A stretch of 64,000 nt of DNA. Origin: Amoebophrya sp. A120 (taxonomy: Eukaryota > Sar > Dinophyceae > Syndiniales > Amoebophryaceae). The notes below the pieces were generated by a model. The model did no database searches and was not told where the DNA came from. It saw only the letters and a program-made list of their open reading frames with translations. The position numbers were made by a program, and so were the translations under genes. The DNA lies in NCBI GenBank assembly GCA_905178155.1, contig CAJINV010000001.1:282344-346343 (forward strand). Reading direction: 5' to 3'. Positions 43,938 to 54,700 of this stretch are shown here, piece by piece. Position 1 is the first letter of the stretch. Each line of letters opens with the position of its first letter.

Positions 43938-46900
43938 TTATACGCAGCAAGATCGTTGCTCAGTTTTGGAGCTGCCGCAGATGCCACCTTCCGACCGACC
44001 GAGTTTCTCGTTCAGCTTTGCCCGAACTTCGTCCTCGGTAATGCCCGGCTTTTCTAGTCTCCAGTCGATCTGCGCTTTGATCAGCTCCCCCATGATCGGC
44101 CCCTTCCCCACTTCGAAGTCCTTTCGCAGCTTGTCCCCCGGAAACATCGGAGTCCAGGTCCAGCAGGCGTCCAATCCGTGTTTGTAAATCTGCTCTAGCA
44201 GTGCGTCCGTCTGTTCCTCAATCTTTGTTTCCTCTTTCGCTTGCTGTTCGGTCCCTACGCTCTTCGCGGCAAGCAGCTTCGTCAGTGTCGCGGCCGATGT
44301 CTCGACGGTGCTGTTGTCTTGTTCCTGCTCTTCAGATGTTGATTTAATATTTTGCGTCGATTCTATCCGTTCCGCGAGGCGCAACTTTGCGACACGCACC
44401 GCCTCGGCGAGGAAAAGGCAAAATTTCCAGGTTTCCTTCCGTTCCCGCATCGCCGTACCCAAGCGAACAAATCGCTGCGTAGTTTCAGCGACCTGCTCAG
44501 AAGTGTTTTTCTCATCAATCCTCTCGGCCGCTTCTGCCTCCAATTCTGGTAGAAACACAGTTAGCGCGGTCCGGGCCAGGGCCGCCGCCGTTTCGCTGAT
44601 TGCTTTCTTCAAGACCAAGTTTTTCCACAGCATGGCGTAGACCGCATCCACCTGCTTCTTCCCTTCGGTGGTTTTGCAGTTGCCGAAACTTATCAACAGC
44701 GCAGCAAGCCGGACGGTTGCGATAGTTTCCGAGGAGATTTGATTATTGTTACTAGTGCTCTTCGAAGTGGATGAAGATGATACCGATGCTTTATTTCTTT
44801 TCACCTCTTCTTGCAAACGCTTTTCCGCGACATCCGTTGTGATGTAGCCGACGAGCTGCCACCAGTGCGGCCTTGGCAAGCTCCAGGCCACGTCCCTGTA
44901 TCAACTGTAAAAATGTCTGGGTCTGGAAGAATTCATGTCTGTCATGCTTGTCTGGCATGACTCTTGAATCTGTCATGCACGTTACCCAAGAGCTCCGTTT
45001 TTCTGTGATGCAGAGGCGCAGTTTGTCATGCAGAATAAGCAACACCTAGGAGCTCAGAAACTTGTCATGCTGAGCCAGCATTCGTAGCCCCATCATGAGA
45101 CGCCACCCAGCATCACAGGTTTCCAGACCCAGACATTTTTGCAGTTGATACCCTGGACGGCGGCACGAAGTCCTTCCAGCTCCGCGACGCGGACCTCGCG
45201 GGCGACTATCAAAATGAAAAATCCCCCCACCCCATATCAAAACGGAAATTTGTGACGCTGATTTGGGGCCACAAATCAGCTCTGTATTGCAGAGAGGCAT
45301 TGCGGCCAGGCCCCCAGGCTAGGTAGAGGCGCATGTGTCTAGCTATTCAGCATGGCAAACGATTCCCCCTTAGACCCAACAGCATGACAAATCGCTTCCA
45401 TAATGGGGCGGAAGCTTCTGCCCTTGTCTTCTTGCAAGACAGATGTGATTTGTGACCTCAAATCCGCAACACAAATTTTTCTAAACTTGCCTTTCCAATA
45501 TGGGGAGGGGGGATTTTTCCTCTCAATAGCGACGCTGCCTTCTTCGTGGGTGGGGACGTGCTGGCCTGCTTCTCGTCGTCCGCACGACCGGAAGAACTCA
45601 CGGCCGTTGGCGTCGACTCGTCGCCGCCTGTTGTACCAGAAGGTTTTATGCTCGGCAGAAGGACCTTGTTGTCCTCCGCGCCATCCACGACCACCAGCGG
45701 CACGGATTTCGCCAAAAAGATCGGCTCCAGACAGCCCGTGGACAAGAAGTACTGCAGGGCCCGCACCGGCGAGCGCCCGTGCTTCATGATTTTCTCCATC
45801 TCCGTGCCCAGACGCTCCGCCGACACGCGCCGGTCCGCCAACGCAGCCTGCACTTTCGGTTTCAGCATGGCTTGCAAGATCGCGGGGTCCATATCGAAGT
45901 CGTAGCGGCACGCGAAGCGGACCACGCGCAGGACCCGCAAAGGGTCGTCCAGAAAGGTGATTTCCGGGTTCAGAGGGGTGCGGATGAAGCCGTTGCTTAA
46001 ATCTTCGACGCCCTTGTTCGTGAAATCTTCGACAGATTCCGTGTGTAGATTGTAAAACAGACTGTTGATCGTCAAGTCGCGGCGGTGCGCGTCCTCCGAC
46101 GGGGTGCCGATCTCGACCACCGGAATCCGACCGGTTTCCTCGGCGTACGTCTCGGTCCGCAGGTTCGTCACGTCCACTATCAACAGTAAAAGTGTCTGGG
46201 TCTGGAAGAATGCAACTTGTCATGCTAAATCTGAAGCATGCAAAAATCTGCGTTGCCTGACTACCAAAAGTCGTCCAGTTTTGACCAAGTCGGGAGGGAG
46301 TTTCTCACGCAGGATAGGCATTAGAACGGTCTCGCAGAATCTGTCATGCTAGGTCCTGCATTCCAGACCTCATGGGTCATGGAAAAGCAGCATGACAAAT
46401 CGCGCATTCTTCCAGACCCAGACATTTTTACATTTGATATCCACAGACACGCCGCAAATGCGAAAGCACGCGGTGGCCAAGTGCTTCGATTGCTCCGGGT
46501 TTTTGCGGACATTGCCGACGGAGGAAATCTGATTATAGAAAATTTGTATTTACGCAAAAAGTTGCAGCATTCGAATGTCTATCATGCGATCTAGCAAGAC
46601 GTGCATGAAACATAAAGTAGACACAGGCAGTGCAACAATGTGTGAACTTTTTTCAAGTCGGTTGTTGCTCGGGAGGTCGTGTACAGCCACGTAGTTGTCG
46701 CGCAAAAAAACCCTTACCTTCAGCTGGTTGGCGTAGCTCGGCGCGTTACCCTCATTCGCCGCGGCTTGCGCGTGCACCACTTTTGCGTAGGCTTCGACTT
46801 TGTCGGCGAACTCCTCGCCGGTGCCGTCATCGACCGCAATGTCTAGGTCGTCCGACGCGATATCCAACAGCTTGTCCCGGACCCATCCCCCGGCGGCCCG

Positions 46901-47011
46901 GAGTGTCGTTTTCAGTTCAAAGTGCTTACATGTGTCGAGAAAGACCCGGAAGATGAGTCGCTCTGTGTCGGTCAGTTTCACCGTACGTGCCATGCTGTTC
47001 ATGCGTTTCAT
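43938..47011 (-). CDS. tRNA CCA-adding enzyme (tRNA nucleotidyltransferase)
   Basis: Five exons (47011-46718, 46528-46442, 46174-45530, 45202-45152, 44894-43938) join in one frame to 677 residues. All class II nucleotidyltransferase motifs are present: AGGWVRDKLL, the metal-binding DDLDIAVDD, NLRTETY, RRDLTINSLFYN and LDDPLRVLRVVRFACRYDF. The enzyme adds CCA to tRNA 3' ends; this is essential here since tRNA genes do not encode CCA. The C-terminal 330 residues are helical and Ala/Glu/Ser-rich, longer than usual. Intron 1 is GT-AG; introns 2, 3 and 4 are insertion elements with exact 5-bp duplications and no GT-AG register. The start codon has two further in-frame ATGs a few codons on (MKRMNSMAR), so the exact start is open; no clear targeting signal is seen. 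Confidence 0.92.
44898..45151 (-). mobile_element. Family A introner in CCA enzyme (CAGGG duplication)
   Basis: Ends TATCAACTGCAAAAATGTC and inverse, 254 bp, with an exact CAGGG duplication. Frame-restoring ends are GT-GG or GG-AG. Confidence 0.88.
45203..45529 (-). mobile_element. Family D introner in CCA enzyme (GTCGC duplication)
   Basis: Ends TATTGAGAGGAAAAATCCCC and inverse, 327 bp, with an exact GTCGC duplication. The best GT register ends in TA. Confidence 0.88.
46175..46441 (-). mobile_element. Family A introner in CCA enzyme (GTGGA duplication)
   Basis: Ends TATCAAATGTAAAAATGTC and inverse, 267 bp, with an exact GTGGA duplication. It splits the conserved VSVDVTNLRTETY strand; excision restores it, with GT-TA or TG-AG ends. 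Confidence 0.9.
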
Positions 47012-47695
47012 AATGAATAGAAAATGTAGAAGTAGAAAGATAGGCCGATTATATCAAAGGTCTAAGGTCGCTACGTCCTCAAAAGAAAATCGAAAATGTT
47101 CGATGAACTACAGTACTAGCTCCGACAACATATTGCTCGCCGTTATAACTGCTGGAGAAAACCAAAAAACGCCAGCAGATTGAAAAGACAAAAAAAACTT
47201 GCGCATCTCGATGATCTGGAAAAGTCATGACTTTGTTTCTCTTTCTCCTTGATCCTTTGCAAATGGATCTTCATCTTCTCAACTTGGTATTTATTGTTTC
47301 TCCTGATCGGCCCGTGATGTTCTTCACGATCTACTCCTTCGAATGACTAACATCCGGGACAGAAACAACTGTCGCGCCCGAACTGTGGGAAAGTTGATCT
47401 CCACCACAGGAAGCTGCAAGTCGCGACTGGGCGCCAGTGGCGTGGAGATCGACTATCTACTCTTAAAAAGGATTCAAAAGCAAAGTTGTTGTTCATCTGC
47501 AACAAGAAGCATGTCCCTATTCATTGACCCGTGCTTAGTTTTCTCATACCCAGCATCAACCATGATTCATTTGAAAAGTTCTGACTTCGATTTGTTTTCA
47601 TTTTCTGTGACCAATCATACAAAAACAATAAAGATCTTCCGAGTAGTAAACAGATGTGATTTTGACCGCCTCCAGCTCCACTCCTCGCATACGTA
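47012..47695. other. Intergenic
   Basis: No gene is supported. AT-rich sequence with short frames on both strands. Confidence 0.4.
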
Positions 47696-50600
47696 TTACT
47701 CTTTCCGCCAGACAGAGAGTTCGCCTTGCAAACAGCACTTGCAGTCCAGAAACAACTCCACCACCTCGGTGTCCACCGCGTCAACACCAGCAGAACCCTG
47801 ATCCGCGTGCTCTTCTCCTGTTCCCTTTACAGCTGCGACGTCCTCCGCTACCGCTTCTGCTTCGAAAAAAATCGTGTACTCGAAAATTCCCTCGCCGGTT
47901 TTCTCGCCCTCTTGCGACTTGTCCACGAACCCCACCCGGCCGCTGCTGCCGCGCGTCTGGATACGTAGCTTGGGCATCTCGGAAGAAAACTTTCCCACCG
48001 GACAGCGCACGAGGATTTGCTCCAGCACGTTCCGCACTTGCTTTGCCGGATTCAACTCGTCACCTTGGGTGATGGTTGGAGAACCTCCTGGAGCGTACAT
48101 TCCGCCAATAGCGGAGGTCTTCGAAAGCGCGTTGACATTTTTGTACTCCATGCGGTAAAGATGCAGATTTTGAAAGCGCACGGGCAACTGCAGCGCGTTT
48201 TGCCAGACGTTCTCGTTCGTAGCACCGTCTTTCAAGGTGATGGCCATGAAGGAAGGGGGACACTGCAGGTGGACAATTTCTTGCTCCAGAACGACGACCG
48301 GCTCAAAATCCTCGGCAACAACGAGCCTCGCGATTAACTGCTTTTCCGCTGGATCTACAGGATCGGCAACAGGAGCCAGAAAAGCAGATTGTGGACTTGA
48401 AGCGGACGAAGTGTTGACCTGTGCCGGAAGAAACGGCTGCACGTGGTCTTGTTCGTTCATCAGCGAATTTTTGGCTGCAGCAGTCGCACTTGGTTCATGG
48501 TTCATCGGCGACGACATGTTATTTACTGTGCCTGCAGATTGCACCTGCACCCCCGTTGAACTTGCTGCTGCTGCTGCACTCATCGGCGGCGACCACAGTG
48601 GGCTATTCGGAAACAACATCTGCTCCCCGGTTGTAAGGTTAGGAGCCCCGGCCACTCCGCTCGGCGTCTGCGCCAGCAAATCCGTTGTGCCCGGTGAGTT
48701 GTAGCTCGGTTTGTTCTTGTGGAGGTCCAAGATGGTCGGCGGTAATAGTCCCGCGGCAGTGGTCCCGCCTTGGCTCTTGTTCGAAACATCCCCGCCAGTC
48801 GACTTCATCGGCATCGTGTCGGGCGATGGGACACCGTGCTGCGACGTTGAACTTGCTCCCGGAGGACCCTCCTCCACTGAAGGCAGTGAGCTGTTGGGCG
48901 AAGGGATCGCCGGCCCGCCGCTGGTGCGGGCCGGCTTAAACACCGTTCCAGAACCTCCGCCGGTACTACTAGAAAGTGCTGGGGTCATTCCTGCGGGTGT
49001 CAACTGACTCTTTCCAACCGACATTGCAGCGCTCGGGGACGATGAAATCGGCTGCACTAGTACGTGCGGGCTTGAAAAGAGATCAAGTTTTGTCGGCGGA
49101 TGGATCGGCGCAGCCTGCTGCACCTCCACGGTGCCCGCCGCGGCAGAGGGAGACGATGCTGAATCCACTTTCTTCACGCTGGAAGATGTTGTTGCAGCCA
49201 AAGCGGTTTCCTTGGTCGGGTCTTTTTGTCGTTCGGAAACCTTCTCCACTTCGATCAGTTGGTCAAGATCCCGAACGCTGGTGGGCGGGGTCCGCTCTTT
49301 CGTCGACCCTCCGACTTCCTCCTCGAGTTGCTCGGCGATGGAAGGTTGCTGCAGGTCCTTCTGGTCCTTCTGCCGCGCCGGCGGTCCTCCTCCTGCATTC
49401 GTACTTTTCTCGTGCGCGGGTAGTTCTAAAACGTTTTCATTTTCCTTCTCCCTGCTAGGCGGGCTGAACGGAGCGTACTGGGGACCACCTTGTACCTGTT
49501 CCTGCTGCTCCATCGCTTTCTTTTTGTTCTTCTTCCCGTAGTTGCGCTTCTCCGTGCTGGCGATAGAAGAGCTCGAGCTGGAGGAAAGCCAGGACGAGTT
49601 CGCCAGAGAGGAAAACATGCTTCCGAAAAACCCGGACGACCCGCTCTTCTGTTTATTTTGGGACTTACCGGACGAGGACGCCGCAGCTGGCGCACCGGGT
49701 GTAGTATTAGTCCCGGTCGTTTGCGCTTGGGTACTAGATTTCGACGAAGAAGTTTTTTGTTCTACTCCCGCTGCAGCAGGCTGCGGTGAGGACGACCCTG
49801 CAGCGGGCTCTAGTTGTTCCTTGGACGAGTGTTTCTTGGATTCCGCCGGTTTTACCAGTACTTCCTCCGACGAGGGCATCGCAAATTTTTCCTCTTTTTC
49901 AAGGCGAGATTGTTCTTTCTCCAATACTTCTGGTTCCGGCGGCGCCGGACTGGTGTCTGGTCTATTCAGATACCCTGTAACCTCCATCAGCCGATCCATG
50001 TAGCTCTTCCCCAGGTCGTCCTGTTTCGTTTTGCCGGGACTCTCGGGAACGTTCTCCTCCGGTGGCACACCGATACTCACGGACGGTGTGTCTGGACTCA
50101 GACTTTCACCCGTACCGGGGATTGTGGCGTTGACTTGCGGTGTGGCTACAAGGGCAACATTGGATGTTTTCGCATTACTTCCACCACTCGTGCCAGAGCT
50201 CTGGCTCGTGCGTTTGGCTTGTTGATTAGCCGGGCTACTAGCGTTTGCACTCGCTGTGGCGTCTGCCTCCTCCTCTTCTCCGGCGAGGAGCACAGCATCA
50301 AACGTGAACTTCTCTGGCATGTCCATTTTATATGGGTTCAGGGTTTTAACCGACTTGCGCAACAGCAAAGGAGTGGCGGTTCCGGACTGTTGTGAAAAAT
50401 GCACACCAGCTCCTTGGCTCGTGCTCGTCGCCACACCGGGTGTAGTACTAACATTAAAACCACCACCGCTGCCGCCATTAGAAGTCACGCTCCCCCGAGA
50501 AGTAGAACTTTGGTACGACACCCGTCGTAGCTGGTCCACCTCGCTCCACCGTGCGGCCGCGGCTGCTGGTGCGTTTCCGCTGTTGACGAACTGTGCAGTT

Positions 50601-51409
50601 GCGGAGAGCACGGATTTGTCAAGACTGTTTTGATGCAATGAATGTTCCTGCGGCGATGCGGTTGTCAAATGCGAATTCTGTCTGCTACTTTCCTCGGACC
50701 GAATTCGTTCCTCGAACGAGAGTAATTTTGTCGCCTTCGGTAGCGCGTTGATAGTCAGCTGGGCGGCGGTAAGCTTTGAGTTGGTGTTTCCGCTGTGCCG
50801 CGAAGTAGGGACGACACAACTTCCGTCGGGCGTGTCAGGAGCTCCGGTGCTATGATTTCCAAGCGGAATCGGGAGGTTCGTCGTGCTTCCGTCGTAATTG
50901 GTTGAAACTAGCGCACGGGTTGTCGTTGTCGTAGACGATGATCCAGACCCGCGGCCGATAGCCGGCTTGTTGCCGCTTGTTCCGGGTAAATACCCCAATT
51001 CTTCCGCAGTTCGCAGTGTGTTCATCCGCTGGCGCTCTAGCATCTCTGCGGCGGTCAGTTTGGTTGTAGCTCCTTTGTTCGACGATGCACCGCTCAGCAG
51101 GCTTCCCACCTGCACGTAGTTCCGGGCAGCTGCCAGGGTGTTCGGACTAGTTGGGGAGGGCTGTGCCGAAGATGATGCTCCGGCATTTGCCTGTAGAAAC
51201 ACCACTGGCTCGTGTTGCGAGGTGGTTCCCCCGAATTCTGACTGCGACATCGACGGCGACTGTGTTTGGCTGTACGACTGAGAATTTGAAGCTTGTCCTC
51301 CGGCGGGAACGGATTCGCTGCCGTCGTCTGGCGACACCTTGGCAGCCACAAAAACCGCCTCGGCTCGCTGCTCCTCCACGACATGGTTGGCATTTTCGAA
51401 GTCCGCCAT
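47696..51409 (-). CDS. Large Ser/Thr/Gln-rich protein with conserved-looking C-terminal domain
   Basis: One exon encodes 1237 residues, starting at the ATG of MADFENANHVV; the longer frame begins at a non-ATG codon. About 1000 residues are low-complexity, rich in Ser, Thr, Gly, Pro and Gln, with acidic KEXE stretches. The last ~230 residues are different: a beta-rich segment (VVVLEQEIVHLQCPPSFMAI, LPVRFQNLHLYRMEY, VRNVLEQILVRCPVGKF) that could be a folded domain. No membrane span or signal peptide. I do not recognise the family. Confidence 0.75.
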   Translation of the reverse strand: MADFENANHVVEEQRAEAVFVAAKVSPDDGSESVPAGGQASNSQSYSQTQSPSMSQSEFGGTTSQHEPVVFLQANAGASSSAQPSPTSPNTLAAARNYVQVGSLLSGASSNKGATTKLTAAEMLERQRMNTLRTAEELGYLPGTSGNKPAIGRGSGSSSTTTTTRALVSTNYDGSTTNLPIPLGNHSTGAPDTPDGSCVVPTSRHSGNTNSKLTAAQLTINALPKATKLLSFEERIRSEESSRQNSHLTTASPQEHSLHQNSLDKSVLSATAQFVNSGNAPAAAAARWSEVDQLRRVSYQSSTSRGSVTSNGGSGGGFNVSTTPGVATSTSQGAGVHFSQQSGTATPLLLRKSVKTLNPYKMDMPEKFTFDAVLLAGEEEEADATASANASSPANQQAKRTSQSSGTSGGSNAKTSNVALVATPQVNATIPGTGESLSPDTPSVSIGVPPEENVPESPGKTKQDDLGKSYMDRLMEVTGYLNRPDTSPAPPEPEVLEKEQSRLEKEEKFAMPSSEEVLVKPAESKKHSSKEQLEPAAGSSSPQPAAAGVEQKTSSSKSSTQAQTTGTNTTPGAPAAASSSGKSQNKQKSGSSGFFGSMFSSLANSSWLSSSSSSSIASTEKRNYGKKNKKKAMEQQEQVQGGPQYAPFSPPSREKENENVLELPAHEKSTNAGGGPPARQKDQKDLQQPSIAEQLEEEVGGSTKERTPPTSVRDLDQLIEVEKVSERQKDPTKETALAATTSSSVKKVDSASSPSAAAGTVEVQQAAPIHPPTKLDLFSSPHVLVQPISSSPSAAMSVGKSQLTPAGMTPALSSSTGGGSGTVFKPARTSGGPAIPSPNSSLPSVEEGPPGASSTSQHGVPSPDTMPMKSTGGDVSNKSQGGTTAAGLLPPTILDLHKNKPSYNSPGTTDLLAQTPSGVAGAPNLTTGEQMLFPNSPLWSPPMSAAAAASSTGVQVQSAGTVNNMSSPMNHEPSATAAAKNSLMNEQDHVQPFLPAQVNTSSASSPQSAFLAPVADPVDPAEKQLIARLVVAEDFEPVVVLEQEIVHLQCPPSFMAITLKDGATNENVWQNALQLPVRFQNLHLYRMEYKNVNALSKTSAIGGMYAPGGSPTITQGDELNPAKQVRNVLEQILVRCPVGKFSSEMPKLRIQTRGSSGRVGFVDKSQEGEKTGEGIFEYTIFFEAEAVAEDVAAVKGTGEEHADQGSAGVDAVDTEVVELFLDCKCCLQGELSVWRKE

Positions 51410-51724
51410 CTTAATATGCGGACGGAGGCAGACGCAGATGAAGTTCTCGTTTTTTTTACATACTGCCAAGCTCTAGTTGTAACCTAAATCCCAAGAAACT
51501 TCTAATGCGTTTTCCTCCTACGAATACGTGGTAGGTACCAGATGCCGACAACAACGAGATGCCAAAAAGCATAGCTTCGGGGGGCGCTCGGTACCAGATG
51601 ACTAACTCCATCTCTATTCGACACGAAACCTCAAACCACCGACGTCGCAAATTCAGATTTTCTTGCGGTTGTCCAGCGCGTGGAGCCACGAAGAAACGAA
51701 CCTCATGCTCATACTCGTCGTCCT

Positions 51725-54700
51725 TCACAACTGCAACATATTAACTCTAAACTTCCCAGAGAAGGAACACTCCGTCTCAACCAGAATCTTGACTACATTC
51801 CAATTTCCCGTGCTCAAGAGCAGCCTCGTCAAGTGCGAGCTACATTGTTCATTTCCTGAGAATGATGCTCCCGATCTACTTGGTGTTCTTGACAAAAGAT
51901 CTACAATCGACCTGTAGGGTGAGCACTGGTGAATAGGTGCGCCCAAATATCCCACAGAAAAAAGCTGGCAGGGCATATTTCTTTGTAATGCAAAAATAAA
52001 TACACAGAAAAATCTGCCATGGGCGGCCTCATAGCATGCTGTTTAGGATACGCAATACAGATTTTCTTGTGTATTTATTTTTGCAATACAAATGTGACCT
52101 GCCAGCTTTTTTCTGTGGGATACCAAAGTGTTGAGCCAGTCGAGTTTGCAGAGCGCATTCTCCCTATCAAACGTAAAAATGTCTGGGTCTAGAAGAATGC
52201 AACTTGTCATACTAAATCTGGAGCATGCAAAAATCAGTGTTGCATGATTACCAAAAGTCGTCCAGTTTTGACCAAGTCGCGAGGGCGTTTTTCATGCAGG
52301 ATAGGCATGAGAGAGATCGCACAGAATCTGTCATGCTAGGTCCTGCATTCCAGACCTCATGGGTCATGGAAAAGCTGCATGACAGAACGCGCATTCTTCC
52401 AGACCCAGACATTTTTACATTCCATACTCCCCGGCGATCAGCATCTCCTTCCACGAGGGTAGTTGAGGCTTTTGTTTCACATTCACTGGGTCTACATTTA
52501 TTGGAGTGGAAGACAATTTGTTTTCACTACGTAGTCGATGGGAGGTAATCCCATCGACAATCTTCCAAGGACGCATGTTGTGGGGGTACCAGAGGGCGAC
52601 CTGACCCCAGTCTATGTAGGGTGACGCAATGGTGTTTATTTTCACCGAAGATACAGTGCTGGTGGTCCCTTGCATGTTCCTATCATTCATCTCATTTTTC
52701 ATTTCTTCGCGTCTCCCCACCCTCGTCCGCAAGGGTGTTGGACCGATTGAAAACGGCGGCTCGAGATGGTCGCTGAGCGACACGGGTACGCAACCGGAAA
52801 AGAACGTTTCATACAGACGCCCGGTGTATGCCGCGAGACCGCGCGGCACCAGGCAGTACTTGCACGTGTCCCCGAGGATCTTTTGATGAATCCTCGTTCC
52901 CATCGGCTGTCCGACATGCAGACCGCCGCTCCCGCTGGTCGAGGCGTGAAGCGCCGCGTGCTGCATGGTCACTCCCTCATACGCCAGCGCGGAAGTAGCC
53001 GCAGTTGGCGTCAGAGCCGCTCTTGAAGATGTGCTGGGAGAGGTTGCTGGTGTCCTCGAATTCATCAGTTTCTCGCGGTTTCGTTCTACTTTTCGGCGTG
53101 TTTTCTTGACTGTGGCTACGTAGTTATCCCATTTTGCAGTCTTGAACTGCAGTTCTTCCACCAGCTCAGACCTCGTCGTTTCGTTCACGGAAACGTACGC
53201 GTTGTTGACTCTGTCACCGAGTTGCCAACCGTGTCTCCCGGTGCGTGCGCGCTGCCCGTGCCAGCAGACAAGCTGCGTCCGATTGGGCCAAACGTAGTTG
53301 CGGTGCTTCAAGTACGCATTCGCCCGGTTATTGTCGACGACCGACGGGACAATGATCGTTGAACCAGCGGATAGAGGAGTTTTTGGTTTTGGTTTTTTCT
53401 CCTGCTTGCTTGCAAGAACATCTTGTTCAACACCAACGCTTATAATTTCTTCATCCCTTCTATTCGCCTTCCCCTCGTCCCCGGTGCGACGGTCGTAGCA
53501 CAAGTCAGTCTCGCAATGAGACAGGTAGTCAAAGAAGCTCTGTGGTGCCAGTGAAACGGTGGTATTCGTTTCCGTCGGCGGCAGCTGCTCTGCTGCGTCT
53601 GCTTTGACAAGCCCTGGCTTGGTGTTATCCAAACTGCTACGAAGAGTTCTTGAAGGTACAAGTACATCATCGACTTGCGGGGGCACAGTAGCAGCTTCCA
53701 TTTTCGTTTCGTCTCCTTCGACCCTTTCCAGCAGATACTGTGCCGCGCTTTCGATAATCTGCACGGTTTCCACCCTCGCCGCTTGCAGCACCGGTCTGCT
53801 CTCCACGGCCAAAATAGTTGCGTCCGACAGCCAGGAGTACCCTTTCAGCCGCGGATCCCCAAATAACGCGGTCCACGCACTGGACGAGAACACCACCACC
53901 GTTTTGTTTAGTTCCGTGAAAATTTTCTCGGTCTTCCCGCGCCGTCGGAACGCTTTTTCCATTTGCAGTCCGCTGAACCGACTGTGCACGTCGATCGCAA
54001 AGTTCTCCGCGCGATCCAAAAACTCCGCGAGGGCGCCGGCATAGTTGACCGGGAGGTCAAACTCTGTAGTTCCACCGGCGTGACCGCCGGGAATCGATAC
54101 CGGCCTCGCAGGGCGAAAAACCGCGGCGTGCCAGGTAGCTTTGGCGCATTCGAGACGCGTTGTCGTGCGTGGACGAGCCTTCATTTTGCTCGTGGTCCTG
54201 TGGGGACCGGGACGGTTCTGTCTTGATGTCCGCCCCGTGGAGTTCCTCGACTGTTCAACGAAGACCTCCTGCGACCGTGGCCGCGCCCGAAGGATTTGGT
54301 TTGCGATGAGGTTCAGTTTTTCCGCGAAGGTTGGAATTGTGTAGAGACGGTCGAAAACATGGACGATAGCAGTATTCTTGCCTTTGTTCTCAACGCGCTT
54401 TATTTCTCCGTCCGGTAGTTTGTTCGCAGACCCAGATCGAACTTCGCCCAACAGCTCGACTCCGCGCAGCCGGACGCGTGTCAGGAACTCTCTTACCGCG
54501 GAATACAGCGCGAAAACGGAAGGTCGCTTCGGCCTCGCCCAGCGCCGAGACACCGCAGCCCGCACGTCTTTCACTTGTTGTGCTGTATGCAAGAGTTCGC
54601 GATGCACGTCGTAGAAGGGGAGAAAGTAGTAGTCTGCTTCCGCCGGGTCCGACACCGTCGTTCCAAATTTATTGTTCACGAGGAACCGATGAAAGTACAC

